NCBI GenBank assembly: GCA_039696685.1
Contig: CP155566.1
Coordinates: 248,001 to 312,000, forward strand
DNA length: 64,000 nt
DNA from: Vibrio sp. CDRSL-10 TSBA
GTDB taxonomy: Bacteria; Pseudomonadota; Gammaproteobacteria; Enterobacterales; Vibrionaceae
Direction of reading: 5' to 3'
A model generated the notes under the pieces. It was not told the DNA's origin and did no database searches. It saw only the letters and a program-made list of their open reading frames with translations. Shown piece after piece: positions 1 through 13,461 of this stretch (position 1 is the first letter of the stretch; the number at the start of each line of letters is the position of its first letter). Both the position numbers and the translations under genes were made by a program.

Positions 1-1353
1 ACTCAGCTGACCCCTGAAGAGAAACTGCTGCGTGCAATCTTCGGTGAAAAAGCGTCTGACGTTAAAGATACTTCTCTGCGTGTACCTAACTCGGTTGCAG
101 GTACGGTTATCGACGTACAAGTCTTCACTCGCGATGGCGTAGAGAAAGACAAGCGTGCGCTTGAAATCGAACAGATGCAGCTGAAAGAAGCGAAGAAAGA
201 CCTGACCGAAGAATTCCAGATCCTGGAAGGCGGTCTGCTGGCTCGTGTTCGTTCACTGCTGCTGGCCGGCGGTTACAGCGAAGCGAAGCTGGATTCTATC
301 GAGCGCAAACAGTGGCTGGAACAGACACTGGAAAACGATGAACTGCAAACTCAGCTGGAACAGCTGGCTGAACAGTACGACGAGCTGAAAGCTGACTTCG
401 ACAAGAAATTCGAAACCAAGCGTCGCAAGATCACCCAAGGTGATGACCTTGCACCTGGCGTTCTGAAGATCGTTAAAGTGTACCTGGCAGTGAAACGCCG
501 CATCCAACCGGGTGATAAGATGGCGGGTCGTCACGGTAACAAAGGTGTAATCTCTAAGATTAACCCTGTTGAAGACATGCCATACGATGAAAAAGGTCAG
601 CCTGTTGACATCGTACTGAACCCGCTGGGTGTACCATCGCGTATGAACATCGGTCAGATCCTGGAAGTTCACTTAGGTCTGGCTGCGAAAGGTATCGGTG
701 ACAAGATCAACCAGATGCTGAAGGAACAACAAGAGCTGGCTAAACAGCGTGAGTTCCTGCAGAAGGTTTACGATCTGGGTAATACCCGTCAGGTTGTCGA
801 TATTGCTGCGCTGTCTGATGACGAAGTGCGTACGCTGGTGAACAACCTGCGTAGTGGTCTGCCAATTGCGACTCCAGTTTTCGACGGTGCGAACGAAGCA
901 TCGATCAAAGAACTGCTGAAACTGGGTGATCTGCCAGAATCTGGTCAGCTGACTCTGTTTGATGGTCGTACTGGTGATGCGTTTGAGCGTCCTGTAACTG
1001 TTGGTTACATGTACATGCTGAAACTGAACCACCTTGTTGATGACAAGATGCACGCTCGTTCAACCGGTTCTTACAGCCTGGTTACTCAGCAACCGCTGGG
1101 TGGTAAAGCTCAGTTCGGTGGTCAGCGTTTCGGTGAGATGGAAGTATGGGCACTGGAAGCATACGGTGCGGCTTACACCCTGCAAGAAATGCTAACCGTT
1201 AAGTCGGATGACGTTAACGGCCGTACGAAGATGTATAAGAACATCGTCGACGGAAACCACTCGATGGAACCTGGTATGCCAGAATCGTTCAACGTACTGT
1301 TGAAAGAGATTCGCTCGCTGGGTATCAACATCGAGCTAGAAGACGAAGAGTAA
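1..1353 (+). CDS. rpoB: RNA polymerase beta subunit, C-terminal part (5' end outside window)
   Basis: Beta subunit of the core DNA-directed RNA polymerase, which forms the catalytic cleft with beta-prime. The frame is open from base 1, so the start lies upstream; the 450 residues seen correspond to roughly the last third of a family protein of about 1340 residues. Visible are the [12 protein letters not shown] motif near residue 173 of the fragment, the [12 protein letters not shown] motif, and the C-terminal [19 protein letters not shown] block that contacts beta-prime. It ends INIELEDEE. The rifampicin-resistance region is not in the window. rpoC follows after 102 bases on the same strand, the usual rpoBC arrangement. 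The identification is certain. Confidence 0.98.
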   Translation, partial: TQLTPEEKLLRAIFGEKASDVKDTSLRVPNSVAGTVIDVQVFTRDGVEKDKRALEIEQMQLKEAKKDLTEEFQILEGGLLARVRSLLLAGGYSEAKLDSIERKQWLEQTLENDELQTQLEQLAEQYDELKADFDKKFETKRRKITQGDDLAPGVLKIVKVYLAVKRRIQPGDKMAGRHGNKGVISKINPVEDMPYDEKGQPVDIVLNPLGVPSRMNIGQILEVHLGLAAKGIGDKINQMLKEQQELAKQREFLQKVYDLGNTRQVVDIAALSDDEVRTLVNNLRSGLPIATPVFDGANEASIKELLKLGDLPESGQLTLFDGRTGDAFERPVTVGYMYMLKLNHLVDDKMHARSTGSYSLVTQQPLGGKAQFGGQRFGEMEVWALEAYGAAYTLQEMLTVKSDDVNGRTKMYKNIVDGNHSMEPGMPESFNVLLKEIRSLGINIELEDEE

Positions 1354-1359
1354 ACCTTA

Positions 1360-1434
1360 AGGTTCCCCGCATGGGGAACCTAACCGGTTTTCTGGTAGGA
1401 AGGTGCTCGCTAGTTCACGCGGCGAGCTCCTTTT
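1360..1434 (+). promoter_or_regulatory. Two hairpins in the rpoB-rpoC spacer
   Basis: The spacer holds a perfect 9-bp stem with a GCAT loop (1360-1381) that has no T-run after it. A second stem (1400-1410 pairing with 1422-1432, one mismatch) ends in only four T residues. The first looks like an RNA-processing or stabilising hairpin and the second like a weak attenuator between the two genes. The structure is seen; the role is inferred. The rpoC ribosome binding site AGGAG follows at 1445-1449. Confidence 0.5.
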
Positions 1435-1455
1435 AACTCCTTACAGGAGCTGATT

Positions 1456-5659
<4,204 letters not shown>

Positions 5660-5674
5660 TCGTATATCAGTATG

Positions 5675-5704
5675 AAAAAAGGCACCTTCGGGTGCCTTTT
5701 TTAT
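5675..5704 (+). terminator. Rho-independent terminator of rpoBC
   Basis: The stem GGCACC-ttcg-GGTGCC is preceded by A6 and followed by T6, 15 bases after the rpoC stop. The flanking A-run also allows it to act on leftward transcripts leaving rsd. Confidence 0.9.
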
Positions 5705-5892
5705 TGCTTGGAATTACGGTGCTAATTTGTGATGACTGAATCAACTTATGCTGCCTCAGCAGCGCGTAGCTAAGTTGTCTGTTTCTCTTTATTAACGCTA
5801 TCTATACGCCTTTATAGCCGCAACCGCCACGCTGGTGGTTGGTATCGGATCTGGTGCCTCGGCACCCGGATGGCTGTTAGCGCCCGCGAAGG

Positions 5893-6382
5893 CTAAGCTC
5901 CAGGCGGGATCGACAGACTGTCTGCAATCAATTGGATCAATTGGTCTTCGGTTTCAAAGCGTGATTCTAAAAGTTCTCCCACTTCAGACAAATCATCATC
6001 CAGGGTTTCCATATCATCATCTTCACTGACGTCAGCGTAGCGATCATTGAAGTTGAGCAGGGGATCGGTGGTTTCGACGATTTCAGCATAAGTCTGGTTG
6101 ATTTCGTCGGTAGCGTGAAAGCCGGTGGCCTGCCACTTGTTCATCACCATGTCGTAGATTTTGAAATGGCCTTCAGAAATGTAATCGACGAGCTCTTCGC
6201 AGAAAAACTTCAGTTCGTCGGGAGAGGGGAGTTCAGTGACAGCAGCTTTTGTTGCGCAGGGTTGCAGCGCTGCCAGTTTGCAGTATTCCACGATCAGTTG
6301 CTGCCTCTTATTGAGCCAGTGATCGATGACGTCACTTGAGCCGCCCCACTGTTTCTTGCGTTGTTTTGAATTTTTTTAGCAT
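5893..6382 (-). CDS. rsd: Rsd, sigma-70 antagonist, with one extra base near 6353
   Basis: Regulator of sigma D, which binds free sigma-70 in stationary phase and favours alternative sigma factors. Residues such as YISEGHFKIYDMVM, KWQATGF and TDPLLNFNDRYAD are typical of Vibrio Rsd. The open frame only reaches 6291 (a GTG). Reading upstream, the start MLKKFKTTQ at 6382 has a GAGG site 8 bases before it, but the frame shifts in an AAA run (TTT on the plus strand, 6352-6354). Removing one base gives QWGGSSDVIDHWLNKRQQL and a 162-residue protein, the family length. It diverges from nudC, as in other gammaproteobacteria. The 188 bases between it and the rpoC terminator hold small hairpins (around 5822-5842 and 5852-5868) but no gene I can support. 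Confidence 0.9.
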
Positions 6383-6563
6383 GACCATGCCCTCATGATC
6401 GGATCATTAACGATGATCTATCCTTTGCCTATTTGTTATTGCGGTACAGTACAACTTATCATCCCTAAGAGGTTGAATAGATTTAAAATCAAATCCGTAC
6501 AAACTCTGGTATGAAGTTAGATTGCCAGTAAAATGTACAGACTGCAAGCAAACAGGAGTGAGC

Positions 6564-7349
6564 ATGTTAAAAAACAGTGACGCGAAAAACGCTTATTGGT
6601 GCGTTGTTTCAGGGAGTGAGATCTGGACCGTGGACGGGACCCTGCCTTTTGGTTCGGCCGATCAGTGGGATCTGCCAACTCAGGGTGCGATCGAGATCGA
6701 TCGTTATCAGGATGCGCCGGTCTACTGGCTCAATGCCGCGGATCTGGACCGGGATCTTGAGTTGGTATCACTGCGTGACATGCTGCAACTGCCGGAGGCG
6801 ATTTTCCTGCTGGCCAGCAAAGCGATTCAGTATGGCCATATGAGCCAAAGTATGCGCTTTTGCCCGCAGTGCGGCGGGCGTAATTATCTCAATCATCGTG
6901 ATATGGCAATGCAGTGTCATGACTGCCGTACGTTGCACTATCCGCGTATTTTCCCGTGTATTATCGTTGCGGTACGTCGTGAGCAGCACATCCTGCTGGC
7001 TCAGCATGCCCGTCACCGCTCAGGCATGTACACTGTGATTGCCGGGTTTCTCGAAGTGGGTGAGACACTTGAGCAGTGCGTGGCGCGGGAAATCAAAGAA
7101 GAAACCGGGATTGATGTGCACAATATCCGTTATTTCGGCAGCCAGCCATGGGCTTTCCCATCCAGTATGATGATGGGTTTTGTGGCCGACTATAAAGCGG
7201 GAGAGGTGAAACCGGACTACACCGAGCTGTGTGACGCCAAATGGTTTACTCCGCAGACAATGCCGCCGGTCGCGCCGAAGGGCACGATCGCCCGTGAACT
7301 GATAGAGCACACCCTGAGTGAAATCAAGCGTGATTACCCGGATGCTTAA
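6564..7349 (+). CDS. nudC: NAD(+)/NADH pyrophosphatase; RNA deNADding enzyme
   Basis: Nudix hydrolase that cleaves NAD(H) to NMN(H) and AMP and removes NAD caps from RNA 5' ends in the cytoplasm. The central zinc ribbon CPQCGG...CHDC is followed by the nudix box (G-x5-E-x7-REIKEE-x-G, near residues 165-187) and the NudC-specific SQPWAFPSS motif. I chose the ATG at 6564 because AGGAG lies 5 bases upstream; this gives 261 residues, the usual size, instead of a longer frame opening at 6522. It diverges from rsd, and no partner gene lies immediately downstream. Confidence 0.96.
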   Translation: MLKNSDAKNAYWCVVSGSEIWTVDGTLPFGSADQWDLPTQGAIEIDRYQDAPVYWLNAADLDRDLELVSLRDMLQLPEAIFLLASKAIQYGHMSQSMRFCPQCGGRNYLNHRDMAMQCHDCRTLHYPRIFPCIIVAVRREQHILLAQHARHRSGMYTVIAGFLEVGETLEQCVAREIKEETGIDVHNIRYFGSQPWAFPSSMMMGFVADYKAGEVKPDYTELCDAKWFTPQTMPPVAPKGTIARELIEHTLSEIKRDYPDA

Positions 7350-7372
7350 AGCGTGGGCCGTGAACGGACAGC

Positions 7373-7437
7373 TAAAAAAAACCCTCCGTTTCGGGAGGGG
7401 GTAAGTAAGATGTCGTTATGAGATGCTGAGTATCAAA
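7373..7437 (-). ncRNA. Candidate small RNA ending at a leftward terminator
   Basis: The hairpin CCCTCC-gttt-cgGGAGGG (7382-7399) has its T-run only on the minus strand (A7 at 7374-7380), so it terminates leftward transcription, yet no leftward gene precedes it. On the minus strand a sigma-70-like promoter is present: TTGTTC (plus 7468-7473), an 18-base spacer, and TATAAC (plus 7444-7449). A transcript would start near 7437, fold GGGTAT-ttg-ATACTC at its 5' end and end about 65 bases later at the terminator. This is a plausible Hfq-type small RNA. The elements are seen; the RNA is inferred. Confidence 0.35.
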
Positions 7438-7574
7438 TACCCAGTTATAGTTGTAGTTTTCGCTAGCGAACAAATTTGTAACATTGAATAACATCGTACG
7501 CAAATTAAGCAATGATTTAATACTTAATAACATGATCCAGGTTGCAAAGCTCCTCGTTACCTGGTGGCAATCAA

Positions 7575-7583
7575 TGTTAGAAT
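7575..7583 (+). promoter_or_regulatory. Extended -10 promoter of hemE
   Basis: TG-t-TAGAAT is an extended -10 element about 60 bases before the hemE start. No good -35 is seen, as is common with extended -10 promoters. Confidence 0.45.
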
Positions 7584-7643
7584 ACGCCTCATTGCGATGA
7601 TGTAACCATCAAACCATAAGCCTAAATAGAAGTGGAATACGGA

Positions 7644-8711
7644 ATGACAGAATTAAAAAACGACCGCTATCTGCGCGCACTGCTCAAGCAGCCAGTTGAT
7701 TGCACCCCGGTATGGATGATGCGCCAGGCTGGACGCTATCTGCCAGAATACCGCGCAACACGTGCGCAAGCGGGCGACTTTATGGCACTGTGCCGTAATG
7801 CCGAGTTGGCTTCAGAAGTGACTCTGCAGCCATTGCGTCGCTTCCCGCTCGATGCCGCCATTCTGTTTTCAGATATTCTGACTATTCCGGATGCAATGGG
7901 CCTTGGCCTGCGTTTTGCGGCCGGAGAAGGTCCGGTATTTGATCGCCCGATTACCTGTAAAGCCGATGTCGATAAAATTGGTCTGCCGGATCCGGAAGGC
8001 GAGCTGCAGTATGTGATGAATGCGGTCCGTCAGATCCGTAAAGACCTGCAGGGTGAAGTACCGCTGATCGGCTTCTCCGGCAGCCCGTGGACGCTGGCGA
8101 CTTACATGGTTGAAGGCGGCAGCTCAAAAGCTTTCACCAAGATTAAGAAAATGATGTATGCCGAGCCGGCCACCCTGCACCTGTTGCTGGATAAACTGGC
8201 GGACAGCGTGATCGAGTACCTGAATGCGCAAATCAAAGCCGGTGCGCAGTCGGTGATGGTATTTGATACCTGGGGCGGCGTACTGACTCCGCGTGATTAC
8301 AACCTGTTCTCACTGCAGTACATGCACAAGATTGTCGATGGTCTGATCCGTGAAAACGACGGCCGCCGCGTGCCGGTGACTCTGTTCACTAAAAACGGTG
8401 GTATGTGGCTGGAACAGATCGCTGCGACCGGTTGTGATGCGGTGGGTCTCGACTGGACCATCAATATTGCTGACGCTAAAGCGCGCATTGGCGATAAAGT
8501 GGCTCTGCAGGGCAATATGGATCCGTCGATGCTGTACGCTCAGCCGGAGCGAATTCGTGAAGAGGTCGCGTCAATTCTGCAAGGCTTTGGCGAGGGTGGT
8601 ACCGGCCACGTCTTCAACCTTGGCCACGGTATCCACCTGGACGTGCCGCCTGAGAATGCGGGTGTGTTTGTTGAAGCGGTCCACGAACTGTCGAAGCCGT
8701 ATCACAAGTAA
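7644..8711 (+). CDS. hemE: Uroporphyrinogen decarboxylase
   Basis: Converts uroporphyrinogen III to coproporphyrinogen III in the cytoplasm, the fifth step of haem synthesis from glutamate-derived ALA. The N-terminal signature [16 protein letters not shown] and the [17 protein letters not shown] motif are intact, as are the FDTWGG and QGNMDPSML stretches. I chose ATG 7644 (MTELKNDRY, 355 residues) over the GTG at 7632 because family members begin this way. It has its own promoter and terminator, so it is probably monocistronic. Confidence 0.97.
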   Translation: MTELKNDRYLRALLKQPVDCTPVWMMRQAGRYLPEYRATRAQAGDFMALCRNAELASEVTLQPLRRFPLDAAILFSDILTIPDAMGLGLRFAAGEGPVFDRPITCKADVDKIGLPDPEGELQYVMNAVRQIRKDLQGEVPLIGFSGSPWTLATYMVEGGSSKAFTKIKKMMYAEPATLHLLLDKLADSVIEYLNAQIKAGAQSVMVFDTWGGVLTPRDYNLFSLQYMHKIVDGLIRENDGRRVPVTLFTKNGGMWLEQIAATGCDAVGLDWTINIADAKARIGDKVALQGNMDPSMLYAQPERIREEVASILQGFGEGGTGHVFNLGHGIHLDVPPENAGVFVEAVHELSKPYHK

Positions 8712-8730
8712 CTTTGTAGTTTATGAATAT

Positions 8731-8758
8731 AAGCGCTCGAATCAGGGCGCTTTTTTTT
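8731..8758 (+). terminator. Terminator of hemE
   Basis: The stem AAGCGCTC-gaatca-GGGCGCTT is followed by T6, 20 bases beyond the hemE stop. Confidence 0.88.
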
Positions 8759-8849
8759 GCTCTGTTCCGGCTCTGCGTGTGTGTGATCATGCCGCAGAGC
8801 ATGACTTGGGTATATACTTCACTTAATAAGGAAGGAGTGTGACCGCCAG

Positions 8850-9485
8850 ATGAAAACAAGAGACAGAATTGTCCATGCCGCACTGGAGCTGTTCAATGAG
8901 CATGGCGAACGCCCGATGACCACTAATCATATTGCTGCGCACATAGAGATAAGCCCGGGTAATCTCTACTACCATTTTCGCAATAAGCAGGAGATCGTGC
9001 GGGAGATTTTTGCCCTCTACTCGACCGAGTTATTAGAGCGCTTTAAACCTTTGCAGGGGCAGTACGAAACCTTGACTCTGCTTAAGCATTATCTCGATTC
9101 GATTTTCACCCTGATGTGGAAATACCGTTTTTTCTACGCCAATTTGCCGGAAATTCTCCAGCGTGACGAAGAGTTGCATCAGGATTACATCCGGGTACAG
9201 GAAAAGTTGCAGGCTAACCTGGTTAACATCATGCAGGCCTTTGTTGACATGCAGCTCCTTGACCTCAACAAGGAAGAGATGAAACAGCTGGTTACGACCC
9301 TGCACCTGATTGCCTGCAGCTGGCTGGCTTATCAGGCAGCCATGTCACCTAAAACCGACATCACCGAGCAGATTATCCATCAGGGCATGCTGCAGATTAT
9401 CTCGGTGATGAAACCGAACGCGACCGAGCAGGGCGTGGAGCAGTTGCAATTACTGGCCGATGGCGTCAGGGCAATGCATGCCTAA
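8850..9485 (+). CDS. TetR-family transcriptional regulator
   Basis: A 211-residue DNA-binding regulator. The N-terminal helix-turn-helix is clear: RIVHAALELFNEHG, then IAAHIEISPGNLYYHFRNK with the conserved YYHF in the recognition region. The remaining 150 residues are helical, as in TetR ligand-binding and dimer domains, with no recognisable ligand signature. The start lies 12 bases after a GGAG site. It is followed at 94 bases by the DHH phosphoesterase gene. The regulated target is unknown; hemE and the DHH gene are only neighbours. It is not SlmA by sequence as far as I can tell. Confidence 0.85.
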   Translation: MKTRDRIVHAALELFNEHGERPMTTNHIAAHIEISPGNLYYHFRNKQEIVREIFALYSTELLERFKPLQGQYETLTLLKHYLDSIFTLMWKYRFFYANLPEILQRDEELHQDYIRVQEKLQANLVNIMQAFVDMQLLDLNKEEMKQLVTTLHLIACSWLAYQAAMSPKTDITEQIIHQGMLQIISVMKPNATEQGVEQLQLLADGVRAMHA

Positions 9486-9578
9486 AAGGGATGACATATA
9501 ACCTTTCATTCTTAGGCTGGTGGCGCGGATACTGATAATTTCCCATGTTAATACAAGGAATTAAAAGTAACCTTCATT

Positions 9579-10535
9579 ATGCATTATGACGTGTTCAATG
9601 GTGATGCCGACGGCATCATCGCTCTGCTTCAGTTACGCCTCGCGACCCCGCTCGACAGCCAGTTGGTGACCGGGGTCAAACGCGATATTCAACTGCTCGC
9701 TAAAGTGCCTTTCCAGGCCGGCGACAGTCTGACGGTGCTGGATGTATCGATGGCAAAAAACAGCGCCGCGTTACAACAGGCACTCGCTGCCGGTGTGCGT
9801 GTGTTTTACGCCGATCACCACCAGGCCGGTGATATCCCTCAGCATGATAATCTGCAAGCGCATATCAATCTGGATGCTAACATGTGCACGGCTTTGATAG
9901 TCGATGAGCTGCTGCAGGGCCGGTACCACGACTGGGCGATCACGGCGGCTTACGGCGATAATTTGCTTAAGGTGGCTGATGGGCTGGCGGCTAAAGCCGG
10001 GCTGAGTGCGCCTCAGGCTGAGCAGCTTAAAGAGCTCGGCACCCTGATTAACTATAACGGATATGGCAAAACCACCGCTGATCTGCACTACCATCCGGCT
10101 GATTTGTTGCGCGCCCTGAGTGGATATTCTTCACCATTTGAGGTGATTGCCGATCCGGACTCGGCCTATCATGTTCTGAAAGCCGCTTACGAGCGCGATA
10201 TTGCCCACGCTCTGTCGTTGGAGGCTGTGCATCAAAGCCCGCTGCTGCGTGTGTTTGAACTGCCGGATGAGTCCGCCTCCCATCGTGTCAGCGGAGTGTA
10301 CGGTAATCTGCTGGCCAATCAGCAGCCTGAGCAGGCCCATCTGGTGCTGACCGAAGCCGATCAACACCATTTCACCGTGTCACTGCGTGCGCCGCTCAGC
10401 AACAAGCAGGGCGCGGGGACACTGTGTGCACAGTTTGAGACCGGTGGCGGGCGTGAAGCGGCGGCCGGGATTAATCTGCTGCCGAAGCAGGACCTGACGC
10501 GCTTGATTGAAACTGTCGAAGCTTATTATGGTTGA
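9579..10535 (+). CDS. DHH-family phosphoesterase
   Basis: A 318-residue protein of the DHH/DHHA1 superfamily of manganese-dependent phosphodiesterases, which includes nanoRNases, pAp phosphatases and RecJ. The N-terminal FNGDADGI motif (near residue 6) and the YADHH motif (near residue 85) provide metal ligands, and GGGREAAAGI near the C-terminus is the DHHA1 substrate-binding loop. The natural substrate cannot be told from sequence; orn, the main oligoribonuclease, is encoded 10 kb away, so a nano-RNA role is not obviously needed. It ends just before a two-way terminator shared with envC. Confidence 0.85.
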   Translation: MHYDVFNGDADGIIALLQLRLATPLDSQLVTGVKRDIQLLAKVPFQAGDSLTVLDVSMAKNSAALQQALAAGVRVFYADHHQAGDIPQHDNLQAHINLDANMCTALIVDELLQGRYHDWAITAAYGDNLLKVADGLAAKAGLSAPQAEQLKELGTLINYNGYGKTTADLHYHPADLLRALSGYSSPFEVIADPDSAYHVLKAAYERDIAHALSLEAVHQSPLLRVFELPDESASHRVSGVYGNLLANQQPEQAHLVLTEADQHHFTVSLRAPLSNKQGAGTLCAQFETGGGREAAAGINLLPKQDLTRLIETVEAYYG

Positions 10536-10605
10536 GCTGTGCATGGTTAAGGTATCGATGGTTATTAAGCTATAGCTAATCAGCACCACAGCGCGATGAA
10601 ACAAC

Positions 10606-10630
10606 AAAGGCCACTTATGAAGTGGCCTTT
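10606..10630. terminator. Two-way terminator between the DHH gene and envC
   Basis: AAAGGCCACTT-atg-AAGTGGCCTTT is a perfect palindrome with A/T ends, lying between two convergent genes. Confidence 0.8.
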
Positions 10631-10679
10631 GAACTATATAGCGGATAGTCAACAGGAGTGGCGTTAACGACTCAGCCAG

Positions 10680-11801
10680 TTACGCGGGTTTCTCAGCTTT
10701 ACTGTTGCGGCGGATCTCAAAATAGAGCGCCGGACGGCTTTGACCACCGGTATCGCCGGCCAGAGCCAGGGTTTCGCCGGCCGTGACTTTGTCGCCCTCT
10801 TTTTTCATCAGTGACTGGTTGAATCCATACAACGTCATATCTCCTTTGCCGTGATCGAGCAGTACCACCAGGCCGTAACCCCGCAGGTACTCGGCAAAGA
10901 CCACGGTGCCCGGATAAACCGCTTTGACCGCCTGACCATAATTGGCATCGATCACCATGCCTTTCCAATCAATTTGTCCGGTCTGGCGCTCTCCAAAATT
11001 ATGCAGTACTTGTCCTTTCAGCGGCCACGGAAGCTTGCCGCGCTGCTGGCTGATCCCATTCATAGGTACCGCATTGCGTTTGGCGGCTTTGGCGATCTCG
11101 GCTTTCAGGCGGGTTTCATTACGCTGCAGCTCCGCCAGGTACACTTTATCACCGGAAATACTCTGTTGAATTTTGCCCAGGGTTTTACGGCGGTCAGTCT
11201 GGGTGTTGGCCAGCTGGTCACGTTTACGGGTTTGCTCTTCCAGCAGAGATTCGATTTGATCCCGTTCCAGTGTCAGCTGGTGGTCGCTGTCATCCAGTGC
11301 CTTGCGAGTCTGCTGTAATTCTTCAATCGTTTCACTGCGCGCTTTGGCCAGGTGCTGATAATACTGGCTGATGCGATCTTGCTGCGCGCTGTTGTTAAAG
11401 ACATCACCCGCTGAACTGGCACGCTGAGTGACATAATAGGTTTCAAGCAGTTCGGCCAGCTTGTCGGCCTGCTGCTTACGCTGGGTTTCCAGCCGGGCAA
11501 TTTTTTCCTGCAGGCGGGCAATATTCGCATTGGCTTGCGCAAGCTGGTTTTTACTGGACTTGATCTGATTCTCCAGCGTGGAAATATCCAGTTCCTGCTG
11601 TTTCAATGACTTTTGCAGCTGATCGAGCTCTTTCTGCCGCGTCGACAGGGATTGTTGCTGGCGGGAAATCTCGTTCTTTACCCCTTTCAGCTCCTGTTGC
11701 GATGCGGCCTGCGTCGCAAGCGGCAGACTGCCGGCACCGATGACCAGCAGCCACAGACCGAAGCGGGCGCGGGAAGCCATTTTGCAAGTGAATAACGTCA
11801 T
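10680..11801 (-). CDS. envC: Murein hydrolase activator EnvC; C-terminus cut by a one-base shift
   Basis: Periplasmic activator of septal amidases (AmiA/AmiB) recruited by FtsEX. It has a signal peptide (WLLVIGAGSLPLATQA), a long coiled coil (about residues 33-230) and a C-terminal LytM-like domain whose zinc ligands are lost: LYGFNQ and LYFEI replace the HxH-type motif, as expected for the non-catalytic EnvC. The ORF ends RRNSKAEKPA; in the next frame the sequence reads ENPRNWLSR and stops at 10664, matching the usual family ending. An extra base in the GGG-TTT run (10686-10691) explains this. The start at 11801 (MTLFTCKMASRARF) has no strong ribosome site; 11780 is an alternative. amiB is also in this window. 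Confidence 0.92.
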   Translation of the reverse strand: MTLFTCKMASRARFGLWLLVIGAGSLPLATQAASQQELKGVKNEISRQQQSLSTRQKELDQLQKSLKQQELDISTLENQIKSSKNQLAQANANIARLQEKIARLETQRKQQADKLAELLETYYVTQRASSAGDVFNNSAQQDRISQYYQHLAKARSETIEELQQTRKALDDSDHQLTLERDQIESLLEEQTRKRDQLANTQTDRRKTLGKIQQSISGDKVYLAELQRNETRLKAEIAKAAKRNAVPMNGISQQRGKLPWPLKGQVLHNFGERQTGQIDWKGMVIDANYGQAVKAVYPGTVVFAEYLRGYGLVVLLDHGKGDMTLYGFNQSLMKKEGDKVTAGETLALAGDTGGQSRPALYFEIRRNSKAEKPA

Positions 11802-11917
11802 GTTTTTACAATAATCGTAATGGGCCTTGAAGCTGCCAGTATACCTAATGGTGCGTATGGCAGGTAAAAAGTTTGTCATTGTTCGGCGGCGGGCACAAAA
11901 AGGCGAAAAAAAACCCC

Positions 11918-11925
11918 GATAAATC
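11918..11925. repeat. Left target-site duplication of the IS
   Basis: GATAAATC directly precedes the left IS end and is repeated directly after the right end at 13428-13435. Confidence 0.85.
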
Positions 11926-11944
11926 CTGTCTTTCCTACACAAAT
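11926..11944 (+). repeat. Left terminal inverted repeat of the IS
   Basis: The 19 bases CTGTCTTTCCTACACAAAT match the right end in about 12 of 19 positions and resemble the IS50 outside end. Confidence 0.8.
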
Positions 11945-12028
11945 CCCTCGATGAAAGTTGAGGGATTTTTTTTTGAATTTTTGTCGATTTTTATGATCTC
12001 AACAAAAAACAAAGTGTTGAGGTAAAGT

Positions 12029-13409
12029 ATGGTGTTTTTAACAGATGCAGAGCAATGGGCGACTGAGACTTTTTCACAAGCTAATCTCGGAGATCTTAGA
12101 CGAACCAAACGTTTAGTTAAACTCACCGCATCTCTTGCTAATCACGTAGGGCAGTCTATTGTGCAATCTTTAAAATCTCCTTCTGACATTGAAGCCGCTT
12201 ACCGTTTTACCCGCAATCACGCTATTGACTCTCAATCGATTGCAGAAGCAGGCTTTGCCGCAACGGCCGAAACTGGCTCAATCTTATGACTGTCTACTGG
12301 CTTTGGAAGATACAACCTCACTGGACTTTACCCATCGAACCGTCAGGGATGAAATGGGATATACCACCTCTAGGAAAAGCGCCAAAGGCATGCATGCTCA
12401 CTCCGTGTTGCTGTTTGCTCCCGAGGAGAAGCAGGTTGTGGGGTTGATTGAGCAGGAGCGCTGGATAAGGGACATGAGCTTATATGGAAAGAAAGCTCAG
12501 CGAGGTAACCGAGCCTATGAAGAGAAGGAAAGCTTTAAATGGGAACGTGCGTCGAGAGCCATGGAAAAACGTCTCGGCTCAGTGATAGACAAGGTTATCT
12601 CCGTCTGTGACAGAGAAGCCGACATCATTGAATACCTGACCTATAAAATGACCAACCGACAACGCTTTGTCGTCCGATCGATGCAAAGCCGGTGCATCGA
12701 AGAGAGTACAGACAAGCTGTACTCATTTAGTGATGCCTTACAGCCCGCAGATGAAAGAAAAGTTCAGGTTAAGCAACGAGGAGGACGTAAAGCTCGAGAG
12801 GCTATCTGCGAAGTTCGATATGCCCCAATCACCATCAAAATGCCAGCAAACAAACGAGGTGAACCCGTCTCATTGTACTATGTGGGCTGTCAGGAAACGA
12901 ATCACGAGCAGGCCCTTTGCTGGCATATTCTCACGTCAGAGCCAGTGTTGAGTAAAGAGGATGCTAAGCGTATCTTGGATTACTATGAAAAACGCTGGTT
13001 GATTGAGGAGTTCCACAAAGCCTGGAAAAGCGGAGGAACACAGGTTGAGGAGCTCCGTATGCAAAATAAAGAGAATTTAGAAAAGATGGTCGTCATCCTA
13101 GCGTTCATAGCCGTTCGTGTTCATCAACTGCGTTATCTTGGTCTGAACAAAAAAGAAGCGGAAAAACAGAGTTGTGAAACGCTCTTGAGTCCGGTTGCTT
13201 GGAAGCTACTTTGGTCAAAACAGGAAAAGACGCGCCCCCCTAAAAGAGCACCAAGTGTGTACTGGGCATACATCAATCTCGGCAAGCTCGCGGGATGGTA
13301 TGACTCGAAACGTAATGGTCGTGTGGGTTGGGAGCGGTTATGGGAAGGATGGTTCTTATTACAAACCATCCTTGAAGGTTATCTGTTAGCCAAGTCTCTT
13401 GACCTATGA
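12029..13409 (+). CDS. IS4-superfamily (Tn5-type) transposase, with one extra base near 12270
   Basis: DDE transposase that cuts and rejoins the IS ends. In the repaired frame (459 residues) the catalytic acids are D at about 94 (LEDTTSLD), D at about 194 (VCDREADI) and E at about 326 inside the Y-x2-R-x3-E-x6-K signature (YEKRWLIEEFHKAWK), nearly the spacing of Tn5 transposase. The frame starting at 12029 (ribosome site GAGG) stops at 12289, and the rest is read from the next frame. Dropping one A in gccgAAActg (about 12269-12272) joins them as TAELAQSYDCLLALEDTT. If the extra base is real, the IS is non-autonomous; if it is an error, the IS is probably active. The stop lies at the edge of the right inverted repeat. 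Confidence 0.92.
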
Positions 13410-13427
13410 GATGTGATCAAGAGACAG
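13409..13427 (-). repeat. Right terminal inverted repeat of the IS
   Basis: Read inward this is CTGTCTCTTGATCACATCT, almost identical to the IS50 inside end. It begins at the last base of the transposase stop codon. Confidence 0.82.
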
Positions 13428-13442
13428 GATAAATCGGGGTTT
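13428..13442 (-). terminator. Remaining half of the gpmM terminator, split by the IS
   Basis: Without the IS, the sequence reads AAAAAAAACCCC-GATAAATC-GGGGTTT, which on the minus strand is a typical terminator (CCCCGA-ttta-TCGGGG then T8) just beyond gpmM. The IS now separates the two arms by 1.5 kb: GGGGTTT plus the duplicated loop stays here, and the A8CCCC arm lies at 11906-11917. The right target duplication is 13428-13435. Confidence 0.8.
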
Positions 13443-13461
13443 GATAACGGGTAAGTCAGGC

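Larger units (their letters stand above)
11926..13427 (+). mobile_element. IS50-like insertion sequence (IS4 superfamily), 1502 bp
   Basis: The element is bounded by imperfect inverted ends. The left end CTGTCTTTCCTACACAAAT resembles the outside end of IS50, and the right end, read inward, CTGTCTCTTGATCACATCT, differs from the IS50 inside end at one position as I recall that sequence. It encodes one transposase and is flanked by an 8-bp duplication, GATAAATC. Removing it with one repeat restores a perfect terminator palindrome downstream of gpmM, so the insertion point is certain. The intact duplication suggests a recent insertion. Confidence 0.93.
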
